Source of the DNA: Paraburkholderia sprentiae WSM5005
GTDB taxonomy: Bacteria > Pseudomonadota > Gammaproteobacteria > Burkholderiales > Burkholderiaceae
DNA length: 64,000 nt
Reading direction: 5' to 3'
NCBI RefSeq assembly: GCF_001865575.2
Contig: NZ_CP017561.2
Span: 3,294,001-3,358,000 of the forward strand
The notes below the pieces were generated by a model. It worked only from the letters and a program-made list of their open reading frames with translations. It was not told the origin of the DNA and did no database searches. Below, piece by piece: positions 50,801 to 64,000 of the stretch (positions are counted from its first letter, which is position 1; each line of letters opens with the position of its first letter). The position numbers were made by a program, and so were the translations under genes.

Positions 50801-52039
50801 TTCGAGGATGTCCCACACGACCGGCGTCTGGTTCTCGACCTCTTTCTTCGCAGCCTTGATGGTGGTGGCGACACCCATCACTTCGAGCTTGTTGAAGATG
50901 AACGGCTTGAACAGTTCGAGCGCCATCAGCTTCGGCAGACCGCACTGGTGCAGCTTCAGCGTTGGGCCGACCACGATCACCGAACGGCCCGAGTAGTCGA
51001 CACGCTTACCGAGCAGGTTTTGACGGAAGCGGCCGCCCTTACCCTTGATCATGTCAGCGAGCGACTTCAGCGGACGCTTGTTCGCGCCGGTCATCGCCTT
51101 GCCGCGACGGCCGTTGTCGAGGAGCGAGTCGACGGCTTCCTGCAGCATCCGCTTTTCGTTGCGGACGATGATTTCAGGTGCCTTCAGCTCGAGCAAACGC
51201 TTCAACCGGTTGTTACGGTTGATCACCCGGCGATACAGGTCGTTCAGGTCCGACGTTGCGAAACGGCCGCCGTCGAGCGGCACGAGCGGACGCAGTTCCG
51301 GCGGCAGCACCGGCAGTACTTCGAGGACCATCCAGTCCGGCTTGATGCCCGAACGCTGGAACGCCTCGAGCACCTTCAGACGCTTCGCGTACTTCTTGAT
51401 CTTCGCTTCCGAGCCGGTGTTCTTAAGTTCCGTGCGCAGCAGCTCGACCTGTTCGTCGATGTTGATCGCGCGCAGCAGTTCGCGAATACCTTCCGCGCCC
51501 ATCTCGGCACGGAATTCGTCGCCGTATTCCTCGACCTTGTTGTAGTAATCCTCTTCGGTCATGATCTGCCGCGCTTTGAGCGGGGTCATGCCCGGATCGA
51601 TCACCACGTATGCTTCGAAGTACAGCACGCGCTCGATGTCGCGCAGCGTCATGTCGAGCACCATGCCCAGACGCGACGGCAGCGACTTCAGGAACCAGAT
51701 GTGAGCGACCGGCGAGGCCAGCTCAATGTGGCCCATCCGCTCACGACGCACCTTCGCGAGCGTCACTTCGACGCCGCACTTCTCACAGATCACACCGCGG
51801 TGCTTCAGGCGCTTGTACTTGCCGCAAAGGCATTCGTAGTCCTTGATCGGACCGAAAATCTTCGCGCAGAACAGACCATCGCGCTCCGGCTTGAACGTGC
51901 GGTAGTTGATGGTCTCCGGCTTCTTGACTTCACCGAACGACCACGAACGGATCTTGTCCGGCGAGGCCAGACCGATCTTGATCGCGTCGAAAACTTCAGG
52001 TTGTTGGACTTGCTTGAATAGATCGAGCAAAGCTTTCAT
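47801..52039 (-). CDS. rpoC: DNA-directed RNA polymerase subunit beta'
   Basis: A 1412-residue subunit carrying the catalytic Mg-binding loop [12 protein letters not shown]. The N-terminal zinc site is in [20 protein letters not shown] in pieces and the second zinc cluster in CGTSNGVAM ... [13 protein letters not shown]. The bridge helix/trigger loop region ([21 protein letters not shown]) is intact. Full length for beta-proteobacteria. It starts 21 bases after rpoB. A plus-strand open frame covering nearly the whole gene is a codon-bias shadow. Confidence 0.98.
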   Translation of the reverse strand: MKALLDLFKQVQQPEVFDAIKIGLASPDKIRSWSFGEVKKPETINYRTFKPERDGLFCAKIFGPIKDYECLCGKYKRLKHRGVICEKCGVEVTLAKVRRERMGHIELASPVAHIWFLKSLPSRLGMVLDMTLRDIERVLYFEAYVVIDPGMTPLKARQIMTEEDYYNKVEEYGDEFRAEMGAEGIRELLRAINIDEQVELLRTELKNTGSEAKIKKYAKRLKVLEAFQRSGIKPDWMVLEVLPVLPPELRPLVPLDGGRFATSDLNDLYRRVINRNNRLKRLLELKAPEIIVRNEKRMLQEAVDSLLDNGRRGKAMTGANKRPLKSLADMIKGKGGRFRQNLLGKRVDYSGRSVIVVGPTLKLHQCGLPKLMALELFKPFIFNKLEVMGVATTIKAAKKEVENQTPVVWDILEEVIREHPVMLNRAPTLHRLGIQAFEPVLIEGKAIQLHPLVCAAFNADFDGDQMAVHVPLSLEAQMEARTLMLASNNVLFPANGDPSIVPSQDIVLGLYYATREAVNGKGEGLTFTGVSEVLRAYENKEVELASRVNVRITEMVHNEDKSEGAPAFVPKITLYATTVGRSILSEILPPGLPFSVLNKPLKKKEISRLINTAFRKCGLRETVIFADQLMQSGFRLATRAGISICVDDMLVPPQKETIVGDAAKKVKEYDRQYMSGLVTAQERYNNVVDIWSATSEAVGKAMMEQLSTEPVTDRDGNQTRQESFNSIYMMADSGARGSAVQIRQLAGMRGLMAKPDGSIIETPITANFREGLNVLQYFISTHGARKGLADTALKTANSGYLTRRLVDVTQDLVVVEEDCGTSNGVAMKALVEGGEVVEALRDRILGRVAVADIVNPESQETLFEAGTLLDEDAVEDIERLGIDEVRVRTPLTCETRYGLCAACYGRDLGRGSMVNVGEAVGVIAAQSIGEPGTQLTMRTFHIGGAASRAAVASSIEAKSNGTVRFTSTMRYVTNAKGEQIVISRSGEAMITDDHGRERERHKVPYGATLLKLDGVQIKAGTQLATWDPMTRPIITEYGGTVKFENVEEGVTVAKQIDDVTGLSTLVVIDVKRRGSQASKTVRPQVKLLDANGEEVKIPNTEHSVQIGFQVGALITVKDGQQVQVGEVLARIPTESQKTRDITGGLPRVAELFEARSPKDAGILAEVTGTTSFGKDTKGKQRLVITDLEGNQHEFLIAKEKQVLVHDGQVVNKGEMIVDGPADPHDILRLQGVEALSRYIVDEVQDVYRLQGVKINDKHIEVIVRQMLRRVQISDNGDTRFIPGEQVERSDMLDENDRMIAEDKRPATYENVLLGITKASLSTDSFISAASFQETTRVLTEAAIMGKRDDLRGLKENVIVGRLIPAGTGLAFHKARKSKELADRERFDQIAAEESFEFGTPETPAAEQQHSGE

Positions 52040-52060
52040 CGCTTCTCTCCAGTAGTCCGA

Positions 52061-56167
<4,107 letters not shown>

Positions 56168-56536
56168 ACGATCTCCGAATCACGGCGGGCATAGTTGTCG
56201 AGGCAGGATACCTTGATGAGACAACCCGAGTGTTCACCGACTGAGACCCGATGGCCGTCCGATGGCTTGAACGAGCCTAGAAGCTTGGTGGTTGGCCGCT
56301 ACCAACCGCTGGCTGACGGCAGCGGATGCCTGTGTTGCCCGCTACCCGACCAAACTTGCCTTCTGCAGTCGCTTCAGAAGACAAAGAGAAACGCCGGTCA
56401 ACGTTACCGAAGGCGTTTTTCTTTGGCTTCTGCGAATCACATTCCTGCCGGCACACATCGGCAAAAACGCGTCCTCCACAAAGCACAAAAAGGCCGGCGG
56501 TGAAAAACCGCCAGCCTTCGCACAGCGCGTTGAAGC
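56168..56536. other. rplL-rpoB intergenic region
   Basis: A stretch of 369 bases without a gene. It carries the hairpin at 56484-56518 next to rplL and a second inverted repeat GGTTGG/CCAACC near 56293-56310 that could be an RNase cleavage site. The small open frames here lack ribosome binding sites and are not supported. Confidence 0.6.
56484..56518 (-). terminator. Attenuator-like terminator between rplL and rpoB
   Basis: A 12-base arm on each side (56490-56501 and 56507-56518) with one internal mismatch, a 5-base loop, then TTTGTGCTTTG on the minus strand. It starts about 18 bases after the rplL stop. In E. coli a partial terminator at this place lowers rpoBC relative to rplJL; the same role is inferred. 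Confidence 0.7.
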
Positions 56537-56914
56537 TTACTTGATTTCAACCTTCGCGCCGGCTTCTTCAAGCTTTTTCTTGGCTTCTTCTGCAGCAGCC
56601 TTGGGCACCGCTTCCTTAACGGGCTTCGGTGCGCCGTCAACCAGATCCTTCGCTTCCTTCAGGCCGAGACCCGTCAGTTCGCGAACAGCCTTAATGACGG
56701 AAACCTTGTTTGCACCGGTTTCAGCCAAGACGACCGTGAATTCGGTCTGCTCTTCAGCAGCAGCAGCGCCGCCGGCTGCACCTGCCGGGCCAGCCACTGC
56801 AACAGCAGCAGCCGACACGCCAAACTTTTCTTCGAACGCCTTGACCAGCTCGTTCAGTTCCAGAACCGACATCGAGCCTACGGCTTCGAGGATGTCTTCT
56901 TTTGCGATTGCCAT
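56537..56914 (-). CDS. rplL: 50S ribosomal protein L7/L12
   Basis: A 125-residue stalk protein, present in several copies per ribosome, that recruits translational GTPases. N-terminal dimerisation helices ([26 protein letters not shown] in pieces), an Ala/Gly hinge ([16 protein letters not shown]) and the C-terminal factor-binding domain ([27 protein letters not shown] in pieces) are all visible. It lies 63 bases after rplJ. Confidence 0.98.
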   Translation of the reverse strand: MAIAKEDILEAVGSMSVLELNELVKAFEEKFGVSAAAVAVAGPAGAAGGAAAAEEQTEFTVVLAETGANKVSVIKAVRELTGLGLKEAKDLVDGAPKPVKEAVPKAAAEEAKKKLEEAGAKVEIK

Positions 56915-56977
56915 TTGAAATACTCCTAAATTGAATTCGGATACAGCCAGCGATCAATCACGCTCGACTGAAGTGCA

Positions 56978-57481
56978 TTACGCAGCAGCTTCTTCGCCTT
57001 GTTTCTTCTCTGCCAGCGCGGCCAGAGCGCGCGCGAAGCCAGAAACAGGTGCCTGCATAACGTACAACAGCTTGGAGAGCAGTTCTTCGCGGCTCGGGAT
57101 GTTTGCCAGCGCTTGCACGCCAGCCTTGTCCATCACCTTGCCTTCGTAGGAACCAGCCTTGATGACCAACTTGTCATTGCTCTTGCTGAAGTCATTGACG
57201 ACCTTAGCAGCAGCAATCGCATCTTCCGAGATGCCGTAGATCAGGGGGCCAGTCATCTGCTCTGCCAGCGGAGCAAACGGGGTACCCTCGACGGCGCGAC
57301 GCGCCAACGTGTTCTTCAACACGCGAAGGTAAACCTGTTGCTCACGCGCTTTCGCGCGCAGCTTGGTCAGATCGCCAACCGCAATTCCACGATACTCAGC
57401 CAGAACCAAGGTCTGAGCTTTCGCGACTTGCGCGGAAACCTCTGCGACGACGGCCTGCTTGCTTTCTTTATTGAGTGGCAC
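56978..57481 (-). CDS. rplJ: 50S ribosomal protein L10 (GTG start)
   Basis: A 167-residue base of the L7/L12 stalk: [66 protein letters not shown], and the C-terminal helix that binds L12 dimers. The start is a GTG (complement 57479-57481) with CTGGAGG just upstream; the ATG 36 codons earlier would put non-homologous sequence in front. A 304-base leader precedes it, the place where L10-L12 normally binds to repress translation. Confidence 0.96.
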   Translation of the reverse strand: MPLNKESKQAVVAEVSAQVAKAQTLVLAEYRGIAVGDLTKLRAKAREQQVYLRVLKNTLARRAVEGTPFAPLAEQMTGPLIYGISEDAIAAAKVVNDFSKSNDKLVIKAGSYEGKVMDKAGVQALANIPSREELLSKLLYVMQAPVSGFARALAALAEKKQGEEAAA

Positions 57482-57785
57482 GGTTAACCTCCAGATTCGA
57501 TACACGCAGCGTGCGCCTTGTGTACCGCGTTCAATAACGGCGTCCGACCAGTCAGGAGTATTTCGACCGCCCGAAGTCCGTGTGACCACAGACGTCCAAC
57601 GGCTTCATAACTACAAAACCTTTTCGGGTTCGCCATCTGCGTTGGCTTTGCATTAAGGACCCGCCTACTTGCTGCGTGTCCACCAACGGTCTTTGACAAC
57701 CGGTCGCGCGATGCCAACTGCCATCTCGCAACCGCCCAAAGCCCTTGAAAGCCGCCCGGACTCGCACCGGAGCGGCAAAACTCAT
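57482..57785 (-). promoter_or_regulatory. rplJL leader region (probable L10 autoregulatory leader)
   Basis: This gap of 304 bases between rplA and rplJ holds no gene. Just after the rplA stop the minus strand forms a hairpin with arms around GCCG-CCGG / CCGG-CGGC (57751-57776). The remainder is long enough for the structured leader that binds L10 in other proteobacteria. The L10 site itself could not be identified by eye and no strong promoter is visible. Confidence 0.45.
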
Positions 57786-58484
57786 TTACTGTGCGGCGAT
57801 CGACGTCTGCTCGACACGAACGCCAACGCCCATCGTGCTCGACAGAGCGACCTTGCGCAGATACACGCCCTTGCTGGTTGCTGGCTTCGCCTTCTGCAGT
57901 GCTTCGATCAGCGCGTTCAGGTTATTACGCAGCGCTGCAGGTTCGAACGAAGCACGCCCGATGGTTGCGTGGATGATACCGGCCTTGTCTACACGGAATT
58001 GCACTTGGCCAGCTTTGGCATTCTTAACCGCAGTTGCGACGTCCGGCGTGACCGTGCCGACCTTCGGGTTCGGCATCAGACCGCGCGGGCCGAGAATCTG
58101 ACCGAGCGTACCGACGATACGCATCGTGTCCGGCGAAGCGATCACGATGTCGAAGTTCAGATTGCCAGCCTTGACCTGTTCAGCCAAGTCTTCCATACCG
58201 ATCACTTCGGCGCCAGCGGCACGAGCCTGCTCAGCCTTTTCGCCCTGTGCGAACACAGCGACGCGGACCGACTTACCGGTACCAGCCGGCAGCACGACAG
58301 AGCCGCGAACCACTTGATCCGACTTCTTTGCGTCGATACCGAGTTGCACGGCGACGTCGATCGATTCGTCGAATTTCGCGCTTGCGCATTCCTTCACGAG
58401 CGCCAGAGCGTCTTCGATCGGGTACAGCTTCTGACGGTCAACCTTCGCTGCAAATGCTTGCAGACGCTTCGAAAGCTTAGCCAT
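57786..58484 (-). CDS. rplA: 50S ribosomal protein L1
   Basis: A 232-residue two-domain protein of the mobile L1 stalk, which handles deacylated tRNA; it is also the translational repressor of rplKA in E. coli. [46 protein letters not shown] in pieces and [20 protein letters not shown] sequence are conserved. It begins one base after the rplK stop. Confidence 0.98.
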   Translation of the reverse strand: MAKLSKRLQAFAAKVDRQKLYPIEDALALVKECASAKFDESIDVAVQLGIDAKKSDQVVRGSVVLPAGTGKSVRVAVFAQGEKAEQARAAGAEVIGMEDLAEQVKAGNLNFDIVIASPDTMRIVGTLGQILGPRGLMPNPKVGTVTPDVATAVKNAKAGQVQFRVDKAGIIHATIGRASFEPAALRNNLNALIEALQKAKPATSKGVYLRKVALSSTMGVGVRVEQTSIAAQ

Positions 58485-58916
58485 TTACACGCCCTCCACG
58501 GTGATGCCCATCGAGCGGGCGCTACCAGCGATCGTACGAACCGCTGCGTCCAGATCAGCGGCCGTCAGATCGGGCATCTTGGTCTTGGCGATATCTTCAG
58601 CTTGAGCGCGGGTGATCTTACCAACCTTGTCGGTATGTGGCTTGCTCGAGCCCTTGTCCAGCTTCGCTGCCTTCTTGATCAGAACCGTAGCCGGCGGCGT
58701 CTTTAAAACGAACGTGAAGCTCTTGTCCGCGAATGCCGTGATCACAACAGGAATCGGAAGACCCGGTTCCATTGCCTGAGTCTGCGCGTTGAATGCCTTG
58801 CAGAACTCCATGATGTTCAGGCCGCGCTGGCCCAATGCCGGACCAACCGGTGGCGACGGGTTGGCTTTACCTGCAGGAATCTGCAGTTTGATAAAGCCGA
58901 TAATTTTCTTTGCCAT
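58485..58916 (-). CDS. rplK: 50S ribosomal protein L11
   Basis: A 143-residue protein at the factor-binding centre, needed for RelA activation. The N-terminal domain reads [20 protein letters not shown] and [19 protein letters not shown]; the C-terminal RNA-binding domain reads [21 protein letters not shown] in pieces. The start MAKKI is chosen; an ATG 24 codons upstream gives a non-family extension. It follows nusG after a 160-base gap with a hairpin. Confidence 0.98.
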   Translation of the reverse strand: MAKKIIGFIKLQIPAGKANPSPPVGPALGQRGLNIMEFCKAFNAQTQAMEPGLPIPVVITAFADKSFTFVLKTPPATVLIKKAAKLDKGSSKPHTDKVGKITRAQAEDIAKTKMPDLTAADLDAAVRTIAGSARSMGITVEGV

Positions 58917-59039
58917 TTCGAGAACCTCTTTTGGAACGTCAGCTTGCGCGCGGACGCTCAGTGAGTAGTAGCGCGCATTCGCCGACAAAACTGGCTAGTT
59001 ACGCTCCTCAACGGCCATTCGCGGACCGTAAGCGCGAAA

Positions 59040-59067
59040 TACGGAACCATCTGGCGGTGGTTCCGTA
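59040..59067 (-). other. Hairpin after nusG
   Basis: A perfect 10-bp stem (59040-59049 with 59058-59067) and 8-base loop, starting 9 bases past the nusG stop, followed on the minus strand by ATTTCGCGC. The T tract is poor, so this is more likely an RNA-processing or stabilising hairpin or a weak attenuator than a full terminator. Confidence 0.5.
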
Positions 59068-59076
59068 AAATCTGGA

Positions 59077-59634
59077 TTACAACTTTTCGACTTGGCCGAA
59101 TTCCAACTCGACCGGCGTTGCCCGTCCGAAGATCGTAACGGAAACACGGACTCGCGATTTCTCGTAGTTCACTTCTTCGACGCTGCCGTTGAAATCTGTG
59201 AACGGGCCTTCTTTGACCCGCACCATCTCGCCTACTTCAAACAGGGTCTTCGGACGCGGCTTCTCCACGCCTTCCTGCATCTGCGACATGATCTTTTCAA
59301 CTTCCCGAGGGGAAATCGGACTCGGCCGATTACGCGCCCCGCCGACAAACCCGGTCACCTTCGCCGTGTTCTTTACGAGGTGCCACGTTTCGTCGGTCAT
59401 TTCCATTTCGACCAAGACGTAGCCCGGAAAAAAACGGCGTTCCGTCACTGATTTGTGACCGCCCTTCACCTCAACAACTTCTTCTGTCGGAACAAGGATC
59501 TGGCCAAACTGATCTTGCATGCCAGCGCGCTCGATCCGCTCCTGAAGCGCTCGCTGCACACTCTTCTCCATACCGGAATAGGCGTGCACTACGTACCAAC
59601 GTTTGCCGCTCGGGGATGCCGGAGTATTACTCAT
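59077..59634 (-). CDS. nusG: Transcription termination/antitermination factor NusG
   Basis: A 185-residue elongation factor. The N-terminal NGN domain binds the polymerase clamp ([41 protein letters not shown] in pieces). The KOW domain ([21 protein letters not shown]) contacts Rho or S10. The start [13 protein letters not shown] is preferred to an ATG 18 codons earlier that lies inside secE. It begins just after the secE stop. Confidence 0.97.
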   Translation of the reverse strand: MSNTPASPSGKRWYVVHAYSGMEKSVQRALQERIERAGMQDQFGQILVPTEEVVEVKGGHKSVTERRFFPGYVLVEMEMTDETWHLVKNTAKVTGFVGGARNRPSPISPREVEKIMSQMQEGVEKPRPKTLFEVGEMVRVKEGPFTDFNGSVEEVNYEKSRVRVSVTIFGRATPVELEFGQVEKL

Positions 59635-59635
59635 A

Positions 59636-60016
59636 TCATTTCCAACCCAGAATCGCCGAGAAAATCGCCCACTCGATGGATTTATCACAAATCCAGAGAA
59701 AGACTGCCATGACGACTACGAAGCCGAACACTACGAGTGTTGTTTGGGTTGCCTCTTTGCGAGTCGGCCAAACAACCTTACGGACTTCTTTGTACGAGTC
59801 TTTGGCGAAAGCGATGAAGCCCTTGCCAGGCGCCGAGAGAAGACCGACTGCGACACCCGCGATCGAGCCGAGAACCAAGGCGGCTCCGCGGATGTACCAC
59901 TCCTGGCCATTCAGCCAGAAGAATCCCACGAACCCGGCCAAGACCAGCAATACACCGGCGCTCAACATCAACTTGTCGCCGGACGTATTTACAGTTTCGA
60001 CGGAAGGATTCGCCAT
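59636..60016 (-). CDS. secE: Preprotein translocase subunit SecE
   Basis: A 126-residue clamp subunit of the Sec channel with three membrane helices ([52 protein letters not shown]). The essential amphipathic region and hinge [20 protein letters not shown] lie before the third helix. It is the three-helix form as in E. coli. It lies between tRNA-Trp and nusG. Confidence 0.97.
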   Translation of the reverse strand: MANPSVETVNTSGDKLMLSAGVLLVLAGFVGFFWLNGQEWYIRGAALVLGSIAGVAVGLLSAPGKGFIAFAKDSYKEVRKVVWPTRKEATQTTLVVFGFVVVMAVFLWICDKSIEWAIFSAILGWK

Positions 60017-60051
60017 AACACCTTAACGAAGCGCCAGAACGGCGCGATAGT

Positions 60052-60127
60052 TGGCAGGGGCAGAGGGAATCGAACCCCCAACCTTCGGTTTTGGAGACCG
60101 ACGCTCTGCCAGTTGAGCTATACCCCT
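60052..60127 (-). tRNA. tRNA-Trp (anticodon CCA)
   Basis: A 76-base cloverleaf on the minus strand, beginning AGGGGTATAGCTC and ending CTGCCCCTGCCA with the CCA end encoded. The anticodon loop reads CTCCAAA, and the T arm GGTTCGATTCC is present. It lies between tuf and secE and probably shares their transcript, as in other proteobacteria. Confidence 0.96.
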
Positions 60128-60191
60128 AAACCATTTGGGGTTGACGACACCGCCAACCCCGCTACAACCGATTACCGAGAACTATCTGGCG

Positions 60192-61382
60192 TTACTCGAT
60201 GATCTTGGCGACGACACCCGCGCCGACCGTACGGCCACCTTCGCGAATTGCGAAACGCAGGCCTTCCTCCATCGCGATCGGGTTGATCAGCTTCACCGTG
60301 ATCGACACGTTGTCGCCCGGCATCACCATTTCCTTGTCCTTCGGCAGTTCGATCGAGCCCGTCACGTCCGTCGTACGGAAGTAGAACTGCGGACGGTAGT
60401 TGTTGAAGAACGGCGTATGACGGCCGCCTTCGTCCTTGCTCAGCACATACACTTCAGCCGTGAAGTGCGTGTGCGGGTTGATCGAACCCGGCTTGGCCAG
60501 AACCTGACCACGCTCCACGTCTTCACGCTTCGTGCCGCGCAGCAGGATACCCACGTTGTCGCCTGCCTGACCCTGGTCGAGCAGCTTGCGGAACATTTCC
60601 ACGCCCGTGCAGGTCGTCTTCACCGTCGGCTTGATACCGACGATTTCGATTTCTTCGCCAACCTTGACCACGCCACGCTCAACGCGGCCCGTCACCACCG
60701 TGCCACGACCCGAGATCGAAAACACGTCTTCCACCGGCATCAGGAACGAACCGTCAATCGCACGCTCCGGCGTGGGGATGTACGTGTCCAGTGCATCGGC
60801 CAGGCTCATGATCGCCACCTCGCCCAGCTCGCCCTTGTCGCCTTCCAGCGCCAGCTTGGCCGAACCCTTGATGATCGGCGTGTCGTCGCCCGGGAAGTCA
60901 TACTTCGACAGAAGCTCGCGAACCTCCATCTCGACCAGCTCGAGCAGCTCAGCGTCGTCCACCATGTCGCACTTGTTCAGGAACACGATGATGTACGGAA
61001 CGCCAACCTGACGCGCCAGCAGGATGTGCTCACGCGTTTGCGGCATCGGGCCGTCAGCAGCCGAGCACACCAGAATTGCGCCGTCCATCTGTGCCGCGCC
61101 CGTGATCATGTTCTTCACATAGTCAGCGTGACCCGGGCAGTCGACGTGTGCGTAGTGGCGGTTAGCCGTCTCGTACTCGACGTGCGCGGTGTTGATGGTA
61201 ATGCCGCGCGCCTTTTCTTCCGGCGCTGCGTCGATCTGGTCGTACGCCTTCGCTTCGCCGCCGAACTTCTGCGTCAGAACCGTCGTGATCGCTGCCGTCA
61301 GCGTGGTCTTGCCGTGGTCAACGTGACCGATCGTGCCCACGTTCACGTGCGGCTTGGTCCGCTCAAACTTACCCTTGGCCAT
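60192..61382 (-). CDS. tuf: Elongation factor Tu, copy upstream of secE
   Basis: The second 396-residue EF-Tu gene; its protein is identical to the str-operon copy. DNA identity starts exactly at the stop codon and ends within the first seven codons, where five synonymous differences cluster; one more synonymous difference lies at 60942 (Leu CTC versus CTG). Flanking DNA is unrelated. It follows tRNA-Thr after 62 bases and precedes tRNA-Trp, the classic tRNA-tufB arrangement. Confidence 0.98.
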   Translation of the reverse strand: MAKGKFERTKPHVNVGTIGHVDHGKTTLTAAITTVLTQKFGGEAKAYDQIDAAPEEKARGITINTAHVEYETANRHYAHVDCPGHADYVKNMITGAAQMDGAILVCSAADGPMPQTREHILLARQVGVPYIIVFLNKCDMVDDAELLELVEMEVRELLSKYDFPGDDTPIIKGSAKLALEGDKGELGEVAIMSLADALDTYIPTPERAIDGSFLMPVEDVFSISGRGTVVTGRVERGVVKVGEEIEIVGIKPTVKTTCTGVEMFRKLLDQGQAGDNVGILLRGTKREDVERGQVLAKPGSINPHTHFTAEVYVLSKDEGGRHTPFFNNYRPQFYFRTTDVTGSIELPKDKEMVMPGDNVSITVKLINPIAMEEGLRFAIREGGRTVGAGVVAKIIE

Positions 61383-61444
61383 TTTCGACTCCTAAGAGGA
61401 TTTTCCGTACGTTGCGCCGGGCGCAAACAATCACCGAGTACTTC

Positions 61445-61519
<75 letters not shown>

Positions 61520-61535
61520 GTTACTTCTGTGTTGC

Positions 61536-61609
61536 TGGAGCGGGTGAAGGGAATCGAACCCTCGTCGTAAGCTTGGAAGGCTTCTGCTCTACCATTGAGC
61601 TACACCCGC
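61536..61609 (-). tRNA. tRNA-Gly (anticodon TCC)
   Basis: A 74-base cloverleaf on the minus strand, beginning GCGGGTGTAGCTC, with anticodon loop CTTCCAA, T arm GGGTTCGATTCCC and an encoded CCA end. It lies 16 bases before tRNA-Thr. Confidence 0.95.
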
Positions 61610-61649
61610 AAGGATCATGGATTCCCAACAACTACTACAACTTGCATTC

Positions 61650-61735
61650 TGGTGGAGGAGGTTGGATTCGAACCAACGTAGGCGTAAGCCAACAGATTTA
61701 CAGTCTGCCCCCTTTAGCCACTCGGGCACCCCTCC
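61650..61735 (-). tRNA. tRNA-Tyr (anticodon GTA)
   Basis: An 86-base class II tRNA with a long variable arm on the minus strand, beginning GGAGGGGTGCCCG, anticodon loop CTGTAAA, T arm GGTTCGAATCC and an encoded CCA end. It is the first gene of the tRNA-tuf transcript; the promoter lies 15-43 bases upstream. Confidence 0.95.
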
Positions 61736-61749
61736 GCAGAGAACTGACG

Positions 61750-61778
61750 ATTATGGGGGAACAACATCCCTTTGTCAA
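61750..61778 (-). promoter_or_regulatory. Promoter of tRNA-Tyr-Gly-Thr-tuf
   Basis: On the minus strand a perfect TTGACA (61773-61778) and CATAAT (61750-61755) are exactly 17 bases apart. The start would fall near 61744, a few bases before tRNA-Tyr. This is the best consensus promoter in the window. Confidence 0.8.
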
Positions 61779-61847
61779 GACCACCTTAACCGTTCCGAAG
61801 ATTACGTTCTCACTTATATAGCGGATTACCGCCAGCTATCTGTAAAC

Positions 61848-61877
61848 GCAAAAACCCCACCGCGGGGGTGGGGTTTC
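61848..61877 (-). terminator. rRNA operon terminator
   Basis: A hairpin with arms AAACCCCAC / GTGGGGTTT, followed on the minus strand by TTTTTGCGTTT. It lies about 15 bases past the 5S rRNA and separates the rrn operon from the tRNA-tuf operon. Confidence 0.88.
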
Positions 61878-61891
61878 TGAGGTGCTGGGGA

Positions 61892-62006
61892 GCCTGACGA
61901 TTACCTACTTTCACACGGGCAATCCGCACTATCATCGGCGTGGAGTCGTTTCACGGTCCTGTTCGGGATGGGAAGGGGTGGGACCGACTCGCTATGGTCA
62001 TCAGGC
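61892..62006 (-). rRNA. 5S ribosomal RNA
   Basis: The minus strand begins GCCTGATGACC and ends AATCGTCAGGC, and these ends pair as helix I. The internal CCCATCCCGAACAGGACCGTG block is the conserved 5S core (loops B/C, given here in part). About 115 bases. Exact ends may differ by one or two bases. Confidence 0.93.
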
Positions 62007-62219
62007 ATGACGGGTTGCTGCGTCGCGGGGCTGGAGCCAGCCGGGCGCGCCACAGCCAATCGGGAAGAAGCGTAAGGGATTCGTGTGGGGGGTTGTGGTG
62101 TTTCTGGCACAACACCGGTCTCAACCGTGTGGGGTCTGCATAAGACCCTGCGCCTTGCGCAGGGTGGGGCATCCATGAGCGCTCAAGCGCTAACGGCTGC
62201 CGGCACACACCGGTTATAG
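62007..62219 (-). other. 23S-5S internal transcribed spacer
   Basis: About 213 bases with no tRNA. It holds a perfect 9-bp hairpin ACCCTGCGC/GCGCAGGGT with a 3-base loop (62145-62165) and an AGCGCT repeat nearby. These are probably processing structures of the precursor rRNA. Confidence 0.7.

Positions 62220-64000
<1,781 letters not shown>

Noticed and set aside
47786..52021. A 1411-codon open frame on the plus strand antisense to the whole of rpoC
   Set aside because: It is the reverse-complement reading of rpoC, open only because of strong GC codon bias; the Arg/His/Val-rich translation resembles no protein and has no RBS.

Overview
The window is a GC-rich chromosomal segment of a beta-proteobacterium of the Burkholderiaceae, most likely Paraburkholderia or Burkholderia. 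The evidence is the ribosomal, RpoB/RpoC and EF-Tu protein sequences, the linkage of a pilMN(OP)Q cluster to aroK-aroB-dgt, and a 23S-5S operon followed by tRNA-Tyr/Gly/Thr-tuf-tRNA-Trp-secE. Almost everything is core housekeeping. I see no prophage, CRISPR array, integrated plasmid or intact insertion sequence.

Left third (1-26,000): the 5' end of gltB (minus strand, cut by the window edge); a transposase-like Y1 gene that appears to have lost its catalytic residues; ompW; a DUF883 gene; and a long minus-strand block pilM-pilN-pilO/P fusion-pilQ-aroK-aroB-dgt, facing mrcA (PBP1A) across a shared promoter region. Then follow the back-to-back pair cyaY / lptM-lysA, the msrP-msrQ methionine-sulfoxide repair pair, a System II cytochrome c maturation pair (resB-ccsB), a dihaem cytochrome c4, engB, hemB, dsbD and cutA. 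A candidate ~110-nt small RNA with an anti-Shine-Dalgarno loop lies between engB and hemB.

Middle (26,100-45,700): one near-continuous minus-strand run of translation genes. Read 5'->3' on the minus strand it is rpsL-rpsG-fusA-tuf (str), rpsJ-rplC-rplD-rplW-rplB-rpsS-rplV-rpsC-rplP-rpmC-rpsQ (S10), rplN-rplX-rplE-rpsN-rpsH-rplF-rplR-rpsE-rpmD-rplO-secY-infA-rpmJ (spc) and rpsM-rpsK-rpsD-rpoA-rplQ (alpha). Good sigma70-like promoters can be read in front of rpsL, rplC and rplN. The last two have their -10 box inside a perfect inverted repeat.

Right part (45,700-64,000): recQ sits between the rpoBC terminator and the str promoter. Further upstream, all on the minus strand, are rpoC, rpoB, rplL, rplJ, rplA, rplK, nusG, secE, tRNA-Trp, a second tuf gene, tRNA-Thr, tRNA-Gly and tRNA-Tyr, driven by a near-consensus promoter. 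Before these come an rrn terminator, 5S rRNA and the 3' part of 23S rRNA, which runs off the window. The two tuf genes encode identical proteins and are almost identical in DNA exactly over the coding region, which indicates gene conversion.

The most interesting items are the sRNA candidate with its palindromic -10 shared with hemB, the promoter-in-hairpin arrangement at two ribosomal operon boundaries, the catalytically degenerate transposase-like gene, and the PilO-PilP fusion.
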